From Collybiopsis luxurians FD-317 M1 (taxonomy: Eukaryota; Basidiomycota; Agaricomycetes; Agaricales; Omphalotaceae), in the NCBI GenBank assembly GCA_000827265.1, contig KN834749.1, positions 423,500-487,499 on the forward strand: a stretch of 64,000 nucleotides of DNA. The letters are read 5' to 3'. Numbering within the stretch: the stretch's first letter is position 1; every line of letters starts with the position of its first letter. This document shows positions 32,860 to 46,011 of the stretch, piece after piece. The notes below the pieces were generated by a model, which was not told the origin of the DNA, did not search any database, and was given only the letters and a program-made list of their open reading frames with translations. Both the position numbers and the translations under genes were made by a program.

Positions 32860-35170
32860 TTACGCAGGTTCGTTTGAGTTGAGAAGTTTGCGGGTGTTGG
32901 AAAGTCCACGACTAAAATTCGTCATTTTAAAGGATCCCATCCCGTTCAGAGAATTCGAGCAATGCAGGAGGCTGAGTTTTAAATTCCATCATCCGAGTGA
33001 GTGATTGACACGAATATGTTCCCCCAAAGGCCTATTGAAAGGAGCGTAATGTAGGCATCTAGAGGCGTTAAGCCACATAGGGAGAAGCGGAAAAAAACTC
33101 AACTCGCACAGATGGGCTCCGGGTAGTGCGCAATGATTTATGGTATTAACCCTTGAGTTGAGGATTCATTTCCATTCCAAAGGCCCTTACCTGTTATGTC
33201 ACGAAGTATAAAGCCCACAAAAACCGAGGAGCACAGCGCCAAAATACCTTGAAATGCAATTGAAAATGTGAATATAGTGTACACAGGAAGCTCAAAAATG
33301 TCAGTAGATTCGTGCACGAGAGTTCTTGCTCTTGTTTCAACATTGATTACAATCTTCCGAGAAGAATGCATGACTAAATGCAACATCGATAAACAAAATT
33401 TGGTCCCAATCGCTGAGATGCGGGAGTTTCTGGTGGACGCTTGAAGCGCACATTTTTCTTGACTCGACTAATTGAGATTGAAAACATCTATTTACCGACG
33501 ACGAGTGCGGGCTAGGTTCACAAGGAACCGGATATCATAATTCCTAGAATGAAGATCGGTCAACCCTATGGGCGCCTGTAAAGCGCTAATTTGAACAGCA
33601 TTGTGTATACCTTTGGAAGAGCAAGCATTGAAATGATGCTAAATTACATTCTCTGATTTATTCCGACAGACTTTGTGGCTCAAATGGGATGAGTAGGTAG
33701 TAGTCTGAACGTCAGATAGGCGCTGGCCATCTCCCTGATCAACGTAGTGAGGTCGTTCAGTTCAAGCTCCGCGTAGTTGTAGGCTCGACAGGAATTCCTA
33801 TCGTTGATAGCTCGACTGAACGAATCAACCATTTTGTTGGTCCGACTCCCTGTGATCTGATAAGGGAAGGGTCAATTCGCCACACTTGGAGGAGCATTTC
33901 GGGCGTCTGCACGGATGGGAAAGTACGTAGCTTCACTTGAAGAGAACCTTCAGAAGACCATGAATCCTGAAACGACATCAAGCACGTACGTATGAATGAA
34001 ATTCGAGCGTCTGAGGACAAGCAACCTCAATGATGAGCCCTCTCCACAACGCAGCTTTTGTAAAAAGATATGTAGAGTGCGGCCGAGCTGATCGGCAGAT
34101 CAGGTTTGCAGTAGAATCAACGTCGAAGGGAACAACATGGTCCGATAGGATCGATGCACTTTACCGTTGTGTGCATGTGGATCAGCTGCGGTGACCTACC
34201 TCAGCTATACATCATCGATCGTCTCCATTCCTATTACACAAAATTGAATTACAATGCGGAATACTTTAATTAGGCTAGAAGAAATTCAAGTACGAGCGGG
34301 AATTAATTGCGCAGAGAAAGGGGTAAAAAGAAACGACACATTGACATATCTCGTTCGATGTGAAGTGGATACTCTTACGAGGGAAGATGTGTATTCCGAC
34401 TTGAAATAACACTGTTGGAGTCAGATTGTTTTAACTGTCGAAGGTGCTTGGGTGCATGGACGCACGCAAGGCACACGGAGATAAAACAGAGTTCCGCTCT
34501 TGTCTCGGGTTCCTACGGAAACATTCTCAAGACGTGGGCACTGCTGAATGGACACTTGTGTATAGACACTTACTTGAAATTGACCGGTCCTGCACTGGTG
34601 AATAGCGCTGGACGCGTTGTCTTGTCTTGTCTGCTATGGATATGGAATCAGCCGCCATGTCAGTCGGAAGCTTATGCCTGTGCAGGCGGGTGCCTGGTCA
34701 ATGGCTGGAGTTGGTACAAAGTAGAAGGAAAAGTACAACATAATAGTGATAGCCGAACGTTGTAAGAATGGTAGTGGCGATAGTAATATGGAGTGACTTG
34801 GAAGGATATATGCTGTTAAAAAAATTAAAAAAAAAAGATAACACAACTCCTAAGCTGAAATTCAAGCTCCGCTTGATTTGTAATTAATTGATTCTGGATA
34901 GGGTTTTCCCAGCACCTCCATCAATCCTTCGTCGTCTTCGTCGTCCCCGCCCTTCATTTTGTGCTCGCAGGCAGACCAGGCCAGCCTCTAAAAAGTCGAC
35001 CTGCTCCCAGCCTCTGATTCTCGACCGACGTTCTAGTAAATTTTGCTTTTTTTCTGTGGGTGTCGTCTTGTCTTTACCTCATTCCTCTTCATTAATCAAC
35101 TTGCCAACAGCAATTATCTCGTATATTCCCGCTTATATCCATCCAATTTCTGACCACATCCAGTACAACC
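32860..35170. other. Gene-poor, TE-free accessory interval with unresolved minus frames
   Basis: About 2.3 kb upstream of G-beta. Minus-strand open stretches at 33757-34020 (…SWSSEGSLQVKLRTF…, 87 codons), 33480-33580 and 33138-33386 (a hydrophobic segment VYTIFTFSIAFQGILALCSS) have some coding look but no start or consistent splicing. The 3' 300 bp is CT-rich and probably the G-beta promoter and leader. No dsRBD motif or mobile-element signature was found. Confidence 0.35.
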
Positions 35171-36443
35171 ATGTCCCAAAACCAAGGAGATATTCAGGAG
35201 CGTATTGCTGCTGCACGCAGAGAAGCGGAGAGCTTGAAGGAGAAGATTCGTGCAAAGAAGGAGTCTTCAGCGGATACTAGCCGTGAGTTTTCCGATTTTT
35301 CTAGTTTCAAAAGTCGACTTACTCTCTCCCCAGTCCGTGCAATGGCCGCCGAAGTGGATGCCCTTCCTCGGATTGTGATGCGCCCAAGGCGTGCTCTCCG
35401 AGGCCATCTTGCTAAAATTTATGCCATGCACTGGGCTGCAGATAGGAGACATCTCGTATCCGCTTCTCAGGACGGTAAACTCATCGTCTGGGATGCCTAC
35501 ACTACCAACAAAGTTCATGCTATTCCTTTAAGGTCAAGCTGGGTTATGACCTGTGCCTACTCGCCATCAGGCAATTTTGTCGCTTGCGGCGGTCTCGACA
35601 ACATTTGCTCCATATACAATCTGAACAGTAAAGAAGGAACTAACATGAGAGGCGCGCGGGAACTCAGCGCCCACTCTGGTTATCTCAGCTGCTGCCGCTT
35701 CCTCAACGACAGACAAATCGTCACGAGCTCGGGTGACATGACCTGTATGCTGTGGGATATCGAAGCTGGAGTAAGAGTTGTCGAATTCAGCGACCACACT
35801 GGAGATGTAATGAGGTATACGGAGTTTATTCTTCTTTTTCACTCCTGTTAGTTCGAGCTGAGCACTCCGATTTCACAGTTTGTCACTTGGTCCTAATCAG
35901 AATGTCTTTGTCTCTGGCGCCTGCGATGCCACTGCCAAGCTTTGGGACATTCGAAGCGGCCGTGCGACCCAAACTTTCACCGGCCACGAGTCTGATATCA
36001 ATGCTGTCCAGTACGTTCCTTACTATTTCCCAATCGACATTGTATAAAGCTCCTTGCAGGTTTTTCCCCAATGGCGATGCATTCGCCACCGGCTCTGACG
36101 ATGCCTCCTGTCGGTTATTCGATATCAGGGCTGACAGAGAGCTCAACACATTCACTCACGACAACATCCTTTGTGGTATCACCTCCGTGGCTTTCTCAAT
36201 TTCAGGGCGGATTTTGTTCGGTGGTTATGATGACTGGACATGCAATGTCTGGGACACGCTCAAGGGTGAGCGTGTCGGTGTTCTTACTGGGCATGAAAAC
36301 CGTGTTAGCTGCTTGGGTGTCAGTATCGATGGGATGGCACTTTGCACTGGCAGTTGGGACAGCACTTTAAGGGTAAGGTGGTTCTTCTTTCATACCGGGC
36401 TTCGTTAACTGTTTATTTGGCCGATTTTCAGGTGTGGGCATGA
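35171..36443 (+). CDS. GPB1: Heterotrimeric G-protein beta subunit, 349 aa
   Basis: Beta-propeller subunit that pairs with G-gamma, regulates G-alpha and transmits pheromone/nutrient signals. Five exons (introns 35283-35333, 35815-35878, 36011-36059, 36373-36431) sum to 1050 nt, the usual family length. The N-terminal coiled-coil helix ([19 protein letters not shown]) is followed by seven WD40 blades: [90 protein letters not shown]. The last exon is 12 nt and encodes VWA and stop. The gene reads away from the dsRBD island. Confidence 0.98.
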
Positions 36444-36905
36444 TGTGTTTTTAGAGTTGCGATCTTGCAATGCTGGGCACCTTTCTCTTCTCTTTTTTTG
36501 CACCCTCACACTACTTGATTGATTGATCATTTTTACTACGTTGTCTGCCGTATCTTCTTATGTGACTGTTTCCCCTCACCTGAGTCTGTCGTTACGGGAT
36601 TAAGTATTTTTATAGCATGTCGTCTCTCTCCCTCACTGTGACTCTATCTTTTCTGAACATGACTTTTTAACTTGTGGTTAACATATAACACTTCCACTTC
36701 CGCCTTCGGCTACATATTTTTTGTTCTCATCCCTTCTCCTTCTGGTTCTCTTCTATATAGTGATAAAGTCGTATCTCTAACTATTGGAACACGGAAGTAT
36801 CCTACAATTCAAAACTTAGACTTGAGCGTGGAACGTATGTAAGTAAGGCGCGTAACCTGCGGAATTCAACTTGATCCAAACCTAACAACACAACCTTTCA
36901 CGACA
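36444..36905. other. Intergenic, CT-rich 3' UTR/promoter
   Basis: Between the tandem plus-strand genes for G-beta and the coiled-coil protein. It is rich in pyrimidine runs, has no coding frame, and presumably contains the G-beta 3' UTR and the downstream promoter. Confidence 0.5.
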
Positions 36906-39900
36906 ATGTCTGAGGATGATCGTGCTGCTAAAGCTGCTCGGGCAAAGGCCATGGTAGTTACTCCCTCCTCAGTAATATTGACACATCGCCAACTCAGCCG
37001 GACTTTACATCCTTGCAGCTAAAGAAGCGTCAAGCAAAAAAGGCAGGGATAACTTCAGTATCTGGGGTCACTTCGCCAGACAGCGAACGTGCCTTTTCCC
37101 CAGCACCTCCAGAACCAGTCGCGGCACCAACTGAGGGCGAGAAACGTGATATCAACGACGTGTGGGTCAATGTCAAAAACAACTCGAAGATTCGGGACTC
37201 ATTTCGCTCTTTTGAACAGTTTTAACAAAGATGATAACGCTGACACGTCCTGGCTCTCTTCATTACCGAGAGCAGGCTCTCCGCCGCCTGCACCACCCCC
37301 AACAGCAGTGGCCGCCTCCGATATCACAACTCCAGCCCCTTCAGACTTTGAGTTACCTGTCACCAATGGGCTTCAAACAGCCCAGATACAGGAAGAAATG
37401 GCGTTGCTGAGGGAAAAGAATGAGACATTGCGCTCTCGTATTGAGCAGCTGGAATCGGAGAGGGCAGGTACGTGTTTATACGTAGCTAATATTTTATATC
37501 AAGACTCTAAAGTCAAAAGTCTAGAATCACAGACAGCTCAGTTGTCCGTCAAAACTAAGAATGACTCCCTCCAAACAGAGCTGGGACAACTGCAGTTCAT
37601 CAAATCGTCGGTCGAATCTGAAAATGCAGCACTGAAAGCAGAACTAGTACGGCTGAAAACAACGAAATTAGGTGTGTTTCTCGTCCTGAGTTTATTCTAT
37701 CTCAAATTGACAATTACCAGAATGGGATGAACGTGAATCTTCTCTCAAGACGGAAGTGGACTCACTGCGAGCGACTTTGACCCAGACGGAAGCTTCGAAA
37801 TCTAGTACGCGAGCGCATATGACCTTTAGTGTCAATGGGTTCTAACTGTGTGCAGACCTCCAACGAACGGAATCCAATCTCAAAGCCGAAAATAAAAACA
37901 TGAAGAACGCACTCACTGAGCTTGAAACGGCGAGAGCTAGTATGTTTCATTCCCAGCAAAGCTTGACTTTTATTTACTTGGTTCAAATAGAGCTTCAGCA
38001 ATCTGAAAACGCTTTGAAAATGGAGCTTGAAAAGCTGAGGAGTGATCTGATCGAAAAATTGGAGAATGCCACATCTAGTACGTGTATATGCTAGGCAACA
38101 CTCTGTCACCATCTTCATCAATCGCGCTACAGGATTGAAGCAGACTGAAACAGAACTCAATGAAAGTCATCGACATTCCAGAGAGTTAGAACAGCAGATA
38201 GATCAACTTCGGGAAGAAACAGAAACATCCCTTCGGAACGAGCGACAAACGATATCTCTGCTTGTGTCAGAAAAGGCCGCCTTATCTTCAGACCTCGAAC
38301 GGCTTTCAGGCGTAGAATTGAGTAAGCATTTCTTCTGATCTTGATACAAAAGCTTAAAGTCTGATGCAGCTTTCACAATCAGGTGCTCAAGAGACTGAAC
38401 GTCTACTTTCCGAAGAACATTTAAAAACGAACAAACTCGAAGACCATCTGCAGCAGCTTCGAACGGAAATTCAGGACTCCACAGCTAGAGTTCAAAGTCT
38501 GGAAATAACCGAAAAGGAATTAAAAGATAAGACGAAGGATCAGGTGCGGTTTCGACCACAAATCAAAAGCGCACTGCTTGCTGACTCTCAGAACAGGAGC
38601 GCCAGTTACAGATTACAAACGGTTCGCTGACTGCAGCCAAAAAAGAGGCGGAGAAATACCGTCGTCGGGTCAAGGAACTTGAAGAACAGATTCAAAGTGA
38701 TGACCGGGCTGAGCGGTTGGAAGCTTCTCTCAAAAACACTCAAGATCATGCGGATGAACTCGAATTTCAACTCTCCAAACTCAAACAAGTTAGTGTTTCT
38801 TCTAACCCTAACCAATGCAGGTGCTGATTCCGTTTTTAGACATATTCCGCTCTCAAATCTGAGCGAGACGAACTTGAAGCTCTTGTCCATACACATAGCG
38901 AAACTGAAAATGAATGGAAAACTAAATACTTCGACCTTCATATTCAGCATCAGTCAATTGAAGCACAGCTTGCCCAAACTACTACAGAGAAGGACAAACT
39001 CTCTCAAGAAATGTCTTCTTTACAGTCGGAGACAGAGCTGACACAGCAGGCTCTATCTGTTTTGCAAGAAAAGTTTTCAAATGCTGCGTCCGAATTGATG
39101 ACCAATACCCGATACTTGCAGACGGTCCAAAACGAAGCAAAAATTGCGAACAGGCGTGCCGAGGATGCGGAACGCACTCAGAAGGAGCTTCAGGAAGAGG
39201 GAACTAATCTCATGCGCTCCTTAGACGAGATGCGCCCCAAGATTGTCGAGCTTACTGGCGTAAAGCTGGAACTCACCGAGAAAGCGGATGAGTTACAACG
39301 CGTCATTCAGAACCGAGAAGCGACGATCGCACAATTAGAGTCGTCTTTGGAAGAAATGCGGGCAAATTTCGGAGCGTCAGAGAAGAGGATGCAGGATCTG
39401 TCGTCAGAGAAGGAGATGGAGCGGTTGAATGCACAGGATAGTGAGAACGAACTGCAGAAAGCTTATACCCAGCTTCAAACGGAGCACGAGTCGGCCTTAA
39501 CGAGCGTCAGATCACTTGAAGCCGATCGCACAATTCGACAGCATGAAGTTATGCGGAGCACCGAAGAAATTGAAAGGCTGCAAGAGCTCTCTTCTACTCA
39601 AGCGGAGGAGTTATTAGCTCTGCGAAAAGAGATATTCCAGAGGCAAAATGATCAGGTGTGTGTTTAACATTTTGGAATCGCGGTCCCAGCTGACAAATGA
39701 GTGTTTTCAGTCTGAAGAGAAAACTTTGCTTGATGTGGTTCAGAATGAGATAGAGAACCTACGGCAGGAGCTAGTTTCGAAGGACGAAGAATTGGAGCGC
39801 CTTCGTACGCAAACTTCAATCTCTGGCACTCTTCCGGATGGACCTCATTCTCTGAAAGACGAAATGAATGACGAGATGATGAGTTCACTCAGGCTGGAAC

Positions 39901-40412
39901 TATCGTCCTCGCAGTCTCATGTTAGATCTCTGGAAGAGTCGTTGTTCAGTGCAGAAGCCAGGTCACATTCCTTAATGAAACAAGTTGCTGCACTGGAAGA
40001 CCAGCTTGCGATGCGCCCTCAGGTACCAGCAGTGAGATCGTCTTCCCCTGCCTCTAGACCATCTAGTCGAGCAAGCCGTGGTCAAAATTTGCAATCACAT
40101 AAGCCTTCAGCTTCAGCCTCCGTTTTGGCTCGTTCTGCAATCGAGCATAATCTTTCACCGGAAACTAGACATAAACGAAAAACCAGCCTCAGCATGCTGA
40201 AAGCAAGGATTGATAGCGAACTGGCCGCTGCCGCTGCTCTCTCTCAAACAACCTCCAGAGCACTGTCGCCGGTCCAATCTGAAGCTTCCGAGGATGGCGC
40301 TTCATTCGCTGGCCCTATCTCGCACACACATCACAGACTTCGACCCCAGTTCTTGGACGATTCGCATGTATTCTGGTGCAGCTCGTGTAGGGGAGACTTG
40401 GTTGTTCTTTGA
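36906..40412 (+). CDS. Golgin-like long coiled-coil protein
   Basis: Starts MSEDDRAAKAARAKAM, with LKKRQAKKAG across the first intron (36954-37018), a basic amphipathic start like Golgi-matrix proteins. A Pro/Ala-rich linker follows, then an almost continuous coiled coil from about 37390 to 40000 (heptad-rich, Glu/Lys/Leu/Gln). The C-terminal tail is Ser-rich, ending in DDSHVFWCSSCRGDLVVL with a CxxC pair. At least ten introns occur, and six consecutive ones between 37460 and 38390 are phase 1 and separate exons with similar starts (see findings). Membrane tethering at the Golgi is inferred from the architecture. I cannot decide among GM130/Bug1, Rud3 or Uso1-like relatives; a structural role elsewhere is possible. 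The exact internal exon set is my reading and may miss small exons. Confidence 0.72.
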
Positions 40413-40651
40413 TGTAACGTATTTTATAGAATGGACTTTGATATATTTGAAGTAAAAAGAAAGTGGAAAGTCTATGTAACGCATCTCGTTTAATAGGGTT
40501 GGACCACTGTACCGTGGACTCGGTCGCCGGTCGGTTAACCTGGTCCAGGAAGAGGTGTTGGCGCGGCAGACTCAGACTGTTGCAGTACTCCTTGCCGTGT
40601 TCTCTTTTTTACTTTGACTTTGAGTGGCCAGGAATTGATGCAAACAGCCCA

Positions 40652-42501
40652 ATGAAAACTGTGATGGTATTGGGAGGTGCTTATGCGGGCGCTAGGACTA
40701 TTTCTCTATTGTCAGAGGGTCTTCCGAAAGACTGGAGAATTATTCTTGTAGACAGGAACACGTAGGTCATTTCTGAATTTTCCGACCTGCAATCTATTAT
40801 TGACTCGTACTTTGCAGCCATATCAATCGTGAGCTGTGATTTTTAGTACACAACTTTTACTGATCAAAGTCAAGATGTGTACATCTTCCCTCGGCTCGCT
40901 GTACTTCCAGGACATGAGCACAAGGGCTGTATGTTGTAGCCAGAACATCCTTAATTTGCTTTACTGATGTAACCTCAGTCATTCCCTTCTCCAAACTACT
41001 CCGGCACGAGCGAGAGCAGGATCTCTATCTGCAAGCCTCTGTCCGATCCGTTCATCCCTCTTACGTCGTTCTGGACAGATCCTTCCCAGAACGGGGTATT
41101 CCTACACCAGAACTTCCTTTTGACTACCTGATCTACGCTTTAGGAAGTACGCTTCCTGCCCCGTTAGATTTATGGGGCTCCCACCCCGCGTTTGGGACCG
41201 CATCCCTCCGTGACCTCGTATTCAAGCCGTATTCCGGTACGAAGCAGGAGGGTATGTCGTGGCTGAGAGCGCATCAAGAGGTGGTTAAGGATTCGGCAAG
41301 TGTTTTGGTAGTTGGAGGCGGCGCTTTGGGAATCCGTAAGGGGGGCTCTTCGTTCTTGATATGACAAGCATTTGCTAAACCCAAGATAACCACATATAGA
41401 GTTTGCGACTGACATTTCCGAAATTTATCCGGACAAAACTGTCACTTTGCTGCACTCGCGCCACCGGTTGCTTCCCCGATTCGACGAGAAAATGCACAAT
41501 GAAAGTATGTAATTTGTCTTCAATTCTGCGATCTGATAAATGGAACAATAATTACGGATAGTTCTCGACACTTTGCTAGCGTTGGACGTTGAGGTCATTC
41601 TTGGTGAACGATTGGATCTGCTTTCCACATCCAACGACACAGTCAGGCTGGACCAACAAGGTCGGCGTATAGTCAAGACCACACATGGACGAGAAATAGC
41701 GGCTGATCTTATTGTACGTCTAGTGATCCTAGTGTTCTATTGCCAATCACTATTCTAATCTAAATCAGCTTCTATGTACTGGCCAAAAGCCCAACACTCA
41801 TTTTCTTTCTGACATGGATGCTCGTTGCGTAAACCCTGACGACGGACTCTCGCATGTACTCCGCTCAATGCAGCTCGGTATTCTCTCACCGGGTCCACAA
41901 GCTTCAGGAGATTCAGAGACGGAGCAAGAGGTGGAAACGACTCCTTACCCGAATATATTTGCCATCGGTGACGTTGCGGATGCGTTCGGTGCGATTCCAG
42001 CTGGGCATACAGCATATTATCAGGTAACCCCAACTTGAACCTATTGAGAAGCTCTCACTCAATGTGCCATTAGGGCGAAGTAGCCGCCCGGAACATATTA
42101 CGACTAATTCGCCGCTCGGAACAGGATCCAAACGCATCCTTGGAAGAAGAGCCTCTGGAACTCTATGAGCCTGGCCTACCTGCCATCAAAATTTCGCTCG
42201 GATTGGTGAGTCGATGGTTTGAACTTTACACCGGATTCAATGGCCCGATTTTTGATCCTCCAGACGAAAGCCTTATACCAGGCTAACGGAGTGGTAGGAG
42301 CCTCGAACGACGGAGTATCAGATCTGAACGCTGCGGTAATATGGCGTTATTTTGGACATGAGGTTAAGGAGGAGGCAGACATGTATGTTTGAAGGAGCGA
42401 ACATGCGGGACAATTTGCGTGTGTCTAGGGAGTATCCTCGTATAAAATATTCTCATCTCACTGCCGCCGGATTAGGACTGGATGTAGCACAATCAAAATA
42501 A
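40652..42501 (+). CDS. AIFM2/FSP1-like FAD-dependent NAD(P)H oxidoreductase
   Basis: Flavoprotein of the pyridine-nucleotide disulphide reductase fold, related to AMID/AIFM2 (ubiquinone or quinone reductase) and yeast Aif1. It has an FAD-binding Rossmann motif with GGAYAGA at residues 8-14 and a VDRN strand end. HVYIFPRLAVLPGHEHK comes after an 11-nt exon (40818-40828). FDYLIYALGS precedes the NAD-binding motif VLVVGGGALGIQFA near 41320. Other landmarks are LLHSRHRLLPRF, LLCTGQKPNT, and the FAD-contact motif NIFAIGDVADA near 41970. The C-terminal tail is KYSHLTAAGLGLDVAQSK. About nine introns. The start is the first ATG before the Rossmann motif, so there is no room for a long targeting sequence. 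Substrate is inferred from the family. Confidence 0.88.
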
Positions 42502-42628
42502 ATTACAAGGTAGATCATTAAATACAATACTGAATCTAAATGGGCAAATAGATCATCAAAACATATTTCTTTCCTTCCGCAACTTCCATTCTCTCCTTAT
42601 TCTAGATGTTCAAATTTATCTAAACACT

Positions 42629-45600
42629 TTAGATGTAGATCGGAAGAGTTGGGTTCAATCCAGCCCAATCTGGGCCCTCAACGAAGCTCTTCTCGTCGAT
42701 GAGGAAATCCTGCGTAGTAAAAAGTAAGGGATAAATATCGGAGACAAAGTGAGAACAAAAGCCATACAATTGGAGCTTCAACCAAGGCGCCCTTGACCTT
42801 GGCGAGTCGATCTTTGACCCGGCTGAGAGGTGTGTCAGGAACGACATGGCCACTTTTGACTTTGGGGACATAGTTCTGGGGGAAATGGAGAATTTAGCGA
42901 CCGTCTGCAGTTAACGGTAGCAGACGCACATCATATGCTTTCCAGTCCCTGACCAAATTGCTGGGCACAGGTCTGAAGAGTTCGGTAAAGATCTCTCGAT
43001 TCGTGCGTGCGGTGCTGTGCCAGAGGTTGACGGTATCACTTGAAAGAGGATCAGCGACCAGGAGGTCTTCTTTCGAATCAAGTTCGTCAGGATTGGGGTG
43101 AGGAGCTGGACGCATGAAAGGTGTTGGATGGTCGTCGTCCATGTCAGCATCTTGTGGAGGGATGAGCCCAAGGTGCTCTGAAAAAGAATTAGTTATTTGA
43201 ATAATCCAAACTAAATTAAGCCTACCCTTATACAACTGCCTCCTCAGGGATGCAGCGAACCTTGTTGCCATATAGGGTTGGCCATCCATAGTCGACTGAA
43301 TCAGGTCGGTATCTTCAACTACAAGGGCAATTTCGGAATCTCCGTCTCCTTTCTGACTACGATCGTTCAAATTTGCGGAACCCATCTGCATTGAGAGTCA
43401 GCAACAGCCTGATGTAGAAGGATGAGCACATACAATGACCCTTCTATCATCCACAATCATCAGCTTGGAGTGTATGTATACCAATTCCGAAACATATCTG
43501 ATGACCGTAAGATTCAGCATATCACTTTGGAGTGGAAAATCAACAACTCACGCGTCCAACTCCTCTTGCTCGGTTCCCAACCACTTCTCCTGCTCCAAAC
43601 CGGTCTTGTCACTCAACATATGCTGTACCACATTGTCCGAAACATCCTCATCTCCTCTAATACCCTTGGCGGCTCTTTCAAATCTCTTAATGATATCCCG
43701 AGCTTCTTGCTCCGTCGAAGGAACAGCAATAGCCTCTTCCTTGACAGGGGTCTTTTCGGTGACGACAACGCCTTCCTGGGTGACCTCCGGAGTCTTGATA
43801 GTTACTTTCACCGGTTTTCCGTCAGAAGACATAGCCTGGGAACCGAGCCACTGCCGGGCCAAAGCAACTTGGGCTTGGTGGAAGGTGATGTCAGTCTCTT
43901 GCTGGACGCGTTCGAGGTACGATGCTAGGAGAGTGAGACATCACTAATTGCGATCTGATGTTCAGTTACTTGTGACTCACGCTGAGGAGCGTTGATCCTA
44001 TCGTAGGCCCTCAAATGATAAAACCTGATATAATCCATCGGTTCGTATCCCGCCTTCCGTACTGTTTCGTAGATACTCGATCCGCCACGGTTAATAGTAC
44101 GATATTGCGCAGCCATAATGGTCTTGAGTGAACTTTCATCTTTGATATTGCCAGAGAATGCAGGCACTTCGGGTATGATGACGACGACCTGCGACCAAGA
44201 GGATCAAGCGGCTGAGGTGCAGGGAGAAAGTGAAGTAGAAACACACCTTGAAGGTTTTCCCTTCCCTCGCAGCCCGGATAATCCTGTTTGCAAGAGCACC
44301 GGCAACCTGATTGACGACAACGCCACCTGGGTGAGTGGAAGAGATACTGGGAAAAGTATTAGTTAAAGTACATAACAATCGATGGCGGTAGGGAATACGC
44401 ACAAGAATTGATTCTCGATATAGATATAATGATTGGATTCGTTTATAAGCTGAATATCTTTGAAAATGCTATTTTAAGCGTTTGTTTAAAAAAGAGCAAT
44501 TTCAAACACAACGCACAGGCATTTTGGATACTGTGCTCTGTTAGTACTCCGTGGCTCCAATCGCTGACACTCCGAACAGCTTGAACACGCATCGTTGCAG
44601 GGATAGGGCGGCGATAATGCTCCTCATGTTCTTCATGTTCTTCAGCATCTTCACTTCCTGAGTCTGGATGCAAGTTCGTCAGTAAGGCGAGACAAAGGAA
44701 GATCAGTTGATTACCCTGTCCTGTCCAATCATGCCACCGTTGCTTGTACTTCCTCCCCATTGAATGCCACATCTCGCGATGAGGATGGCGGACAATCGAC
44801 TCGTTGGGGGCAGAATATACATTGTGAGGAAAGGCTAGCCAGTCGAACGCGCTGAAAGGTATTCGTCAGCATCAGTTATAGGTGCAAGATAAAAAAACCG
44901 ACGCATTGTCTTTATATTTTCTCTTCTTGATCTCATTCCATCTTTCAACAAAATGCTGCACGATGTCGAGAATGACGGGCCCAGATAAAGTCATGTGTGT
45001 CTAGAATTAGTGGAAGCTGCTTAGTCCAGATTGGGATATATAGCATATGACAAACGCACGTCGTGCCAAGGCATACGAGCATATTCCATGATATTGAGCT
45101 GGTTACTAGCGTAATCGCCAACAGATTGAAAGTCCATGATTCGAGCATTGTTGTAGTCCTGGCCTGGGAAGAGTGTCTTGGACCACTGCGTTGGATGGAC
45201 GTCGGCCAATGGATGGGTGTGGGTATCCCAACTGAGACAGGCAAGTCAGTGGCTAGTACAGGGTGACCGCTTGAAACACGAACCGGCCAAAACACAAGTC
45301 CAAGCCGCCGATACAGGCATAGTGCTGGTCTACGACTACGACTTTTTCGTGATGGGACCAAAACTCGACAGTATCCTTTGCGCCAATGTGATCCGGGTGG
45401 CGCATGCACTGAATTTGGTGAGTGCCATCAGGATTCAACCCCTCGAGGGCAGCCTGTGCACGAGAAAGGTGAACAGATTATCCAAAGATGAAAGCATTAA
45501 GATAAATACCTTGGTGTGCTTTGAACTCATACTCATAGTTTGTGTTACCTCCTTGTATACTATAACATAAATCTTGACGCCCTGTTCGGCCTTACGTTTG

Positions 45601-46011
45601 AGAACTTTGTCCAGTCGCCACTCGGGGTGCTTAGCAGGAGGCCTTCGAAGGTACAACTCTGGGGTAAGCCACCAATCGAGAATGAAGATACACTCCTTTG
45701 CAGATTCGAGCATCTCTGAAACAGCCCACATATAATCATGACCGTCTACGTGCCATTTTACGACATTATTAGCCCGCTCTTCGGCGAAACTATCGAATCG
45801 ATGACTGGCATTAATTTCAGCACGCAAAGCGTCGGCAGCTTTCTCTTCTGGGTCATCATGTCTACGATTCGGATTGAGAATACCTATAGGATATGGGTTC
45901 AACAAGGAGCTGATTAGAAGGTGATGAAGACGAGATACCAATAATCTGGTCTTCTGTATGCTTGAGACCTTCTTCGGCTTCATGAAAAACTTTTTTTATG
46001 AAGGAAGACAT
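42629..46011 (-). CDS. PLD1: Phospholipase D, two-HKD fungal type
   Basis: Hydrolyses phosphatidylcholine-type lipids to phosphatidic acid. Starts [20 protein letters not shown]. The fungal PLD landmarks are in order: [37 protein letters not shown] near 45690, [10 protein letters not shown]…[11 protein letters not shown] (first HxKxxxxD) near 45330, [14 protein letters not shown] near 44420, [12 protein letters not shown] (second HKD) near 43460 joined to [17 protein letters not shown], and a C-terminal PIYI. Both catalytic His-Lys-Asp sets are intact. No PX or PH domain is seen, so it is the short cytosolic type found in filamentous fungi, not a Spo14-like long form. It has many introns and a total length of roughly 850 residues. 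Confidence 0.95.

Noticed and set aside
33757..34020. Fourth dsRBD copy
   Set aside because: A CGAAATGCTCCTCC stretch could read RNAPP, vaguely like the HAP loop, but there is no LNN helix, NGxxxGxG loop or QAL helix in register.
34888..35280. 130-codon plus frame overlapping the G-beta start
   Set aside because: It overlaps the true G-beta exon 1 in another frame and is the pyrimidine-rich leader read as protein.
42640..42670. GGTTCAATCC, a tRNA B-box-like string
   Set aside because: No A box at the right distance, no acceptor stem, and it lies at the 3' end of the PLD coding region.
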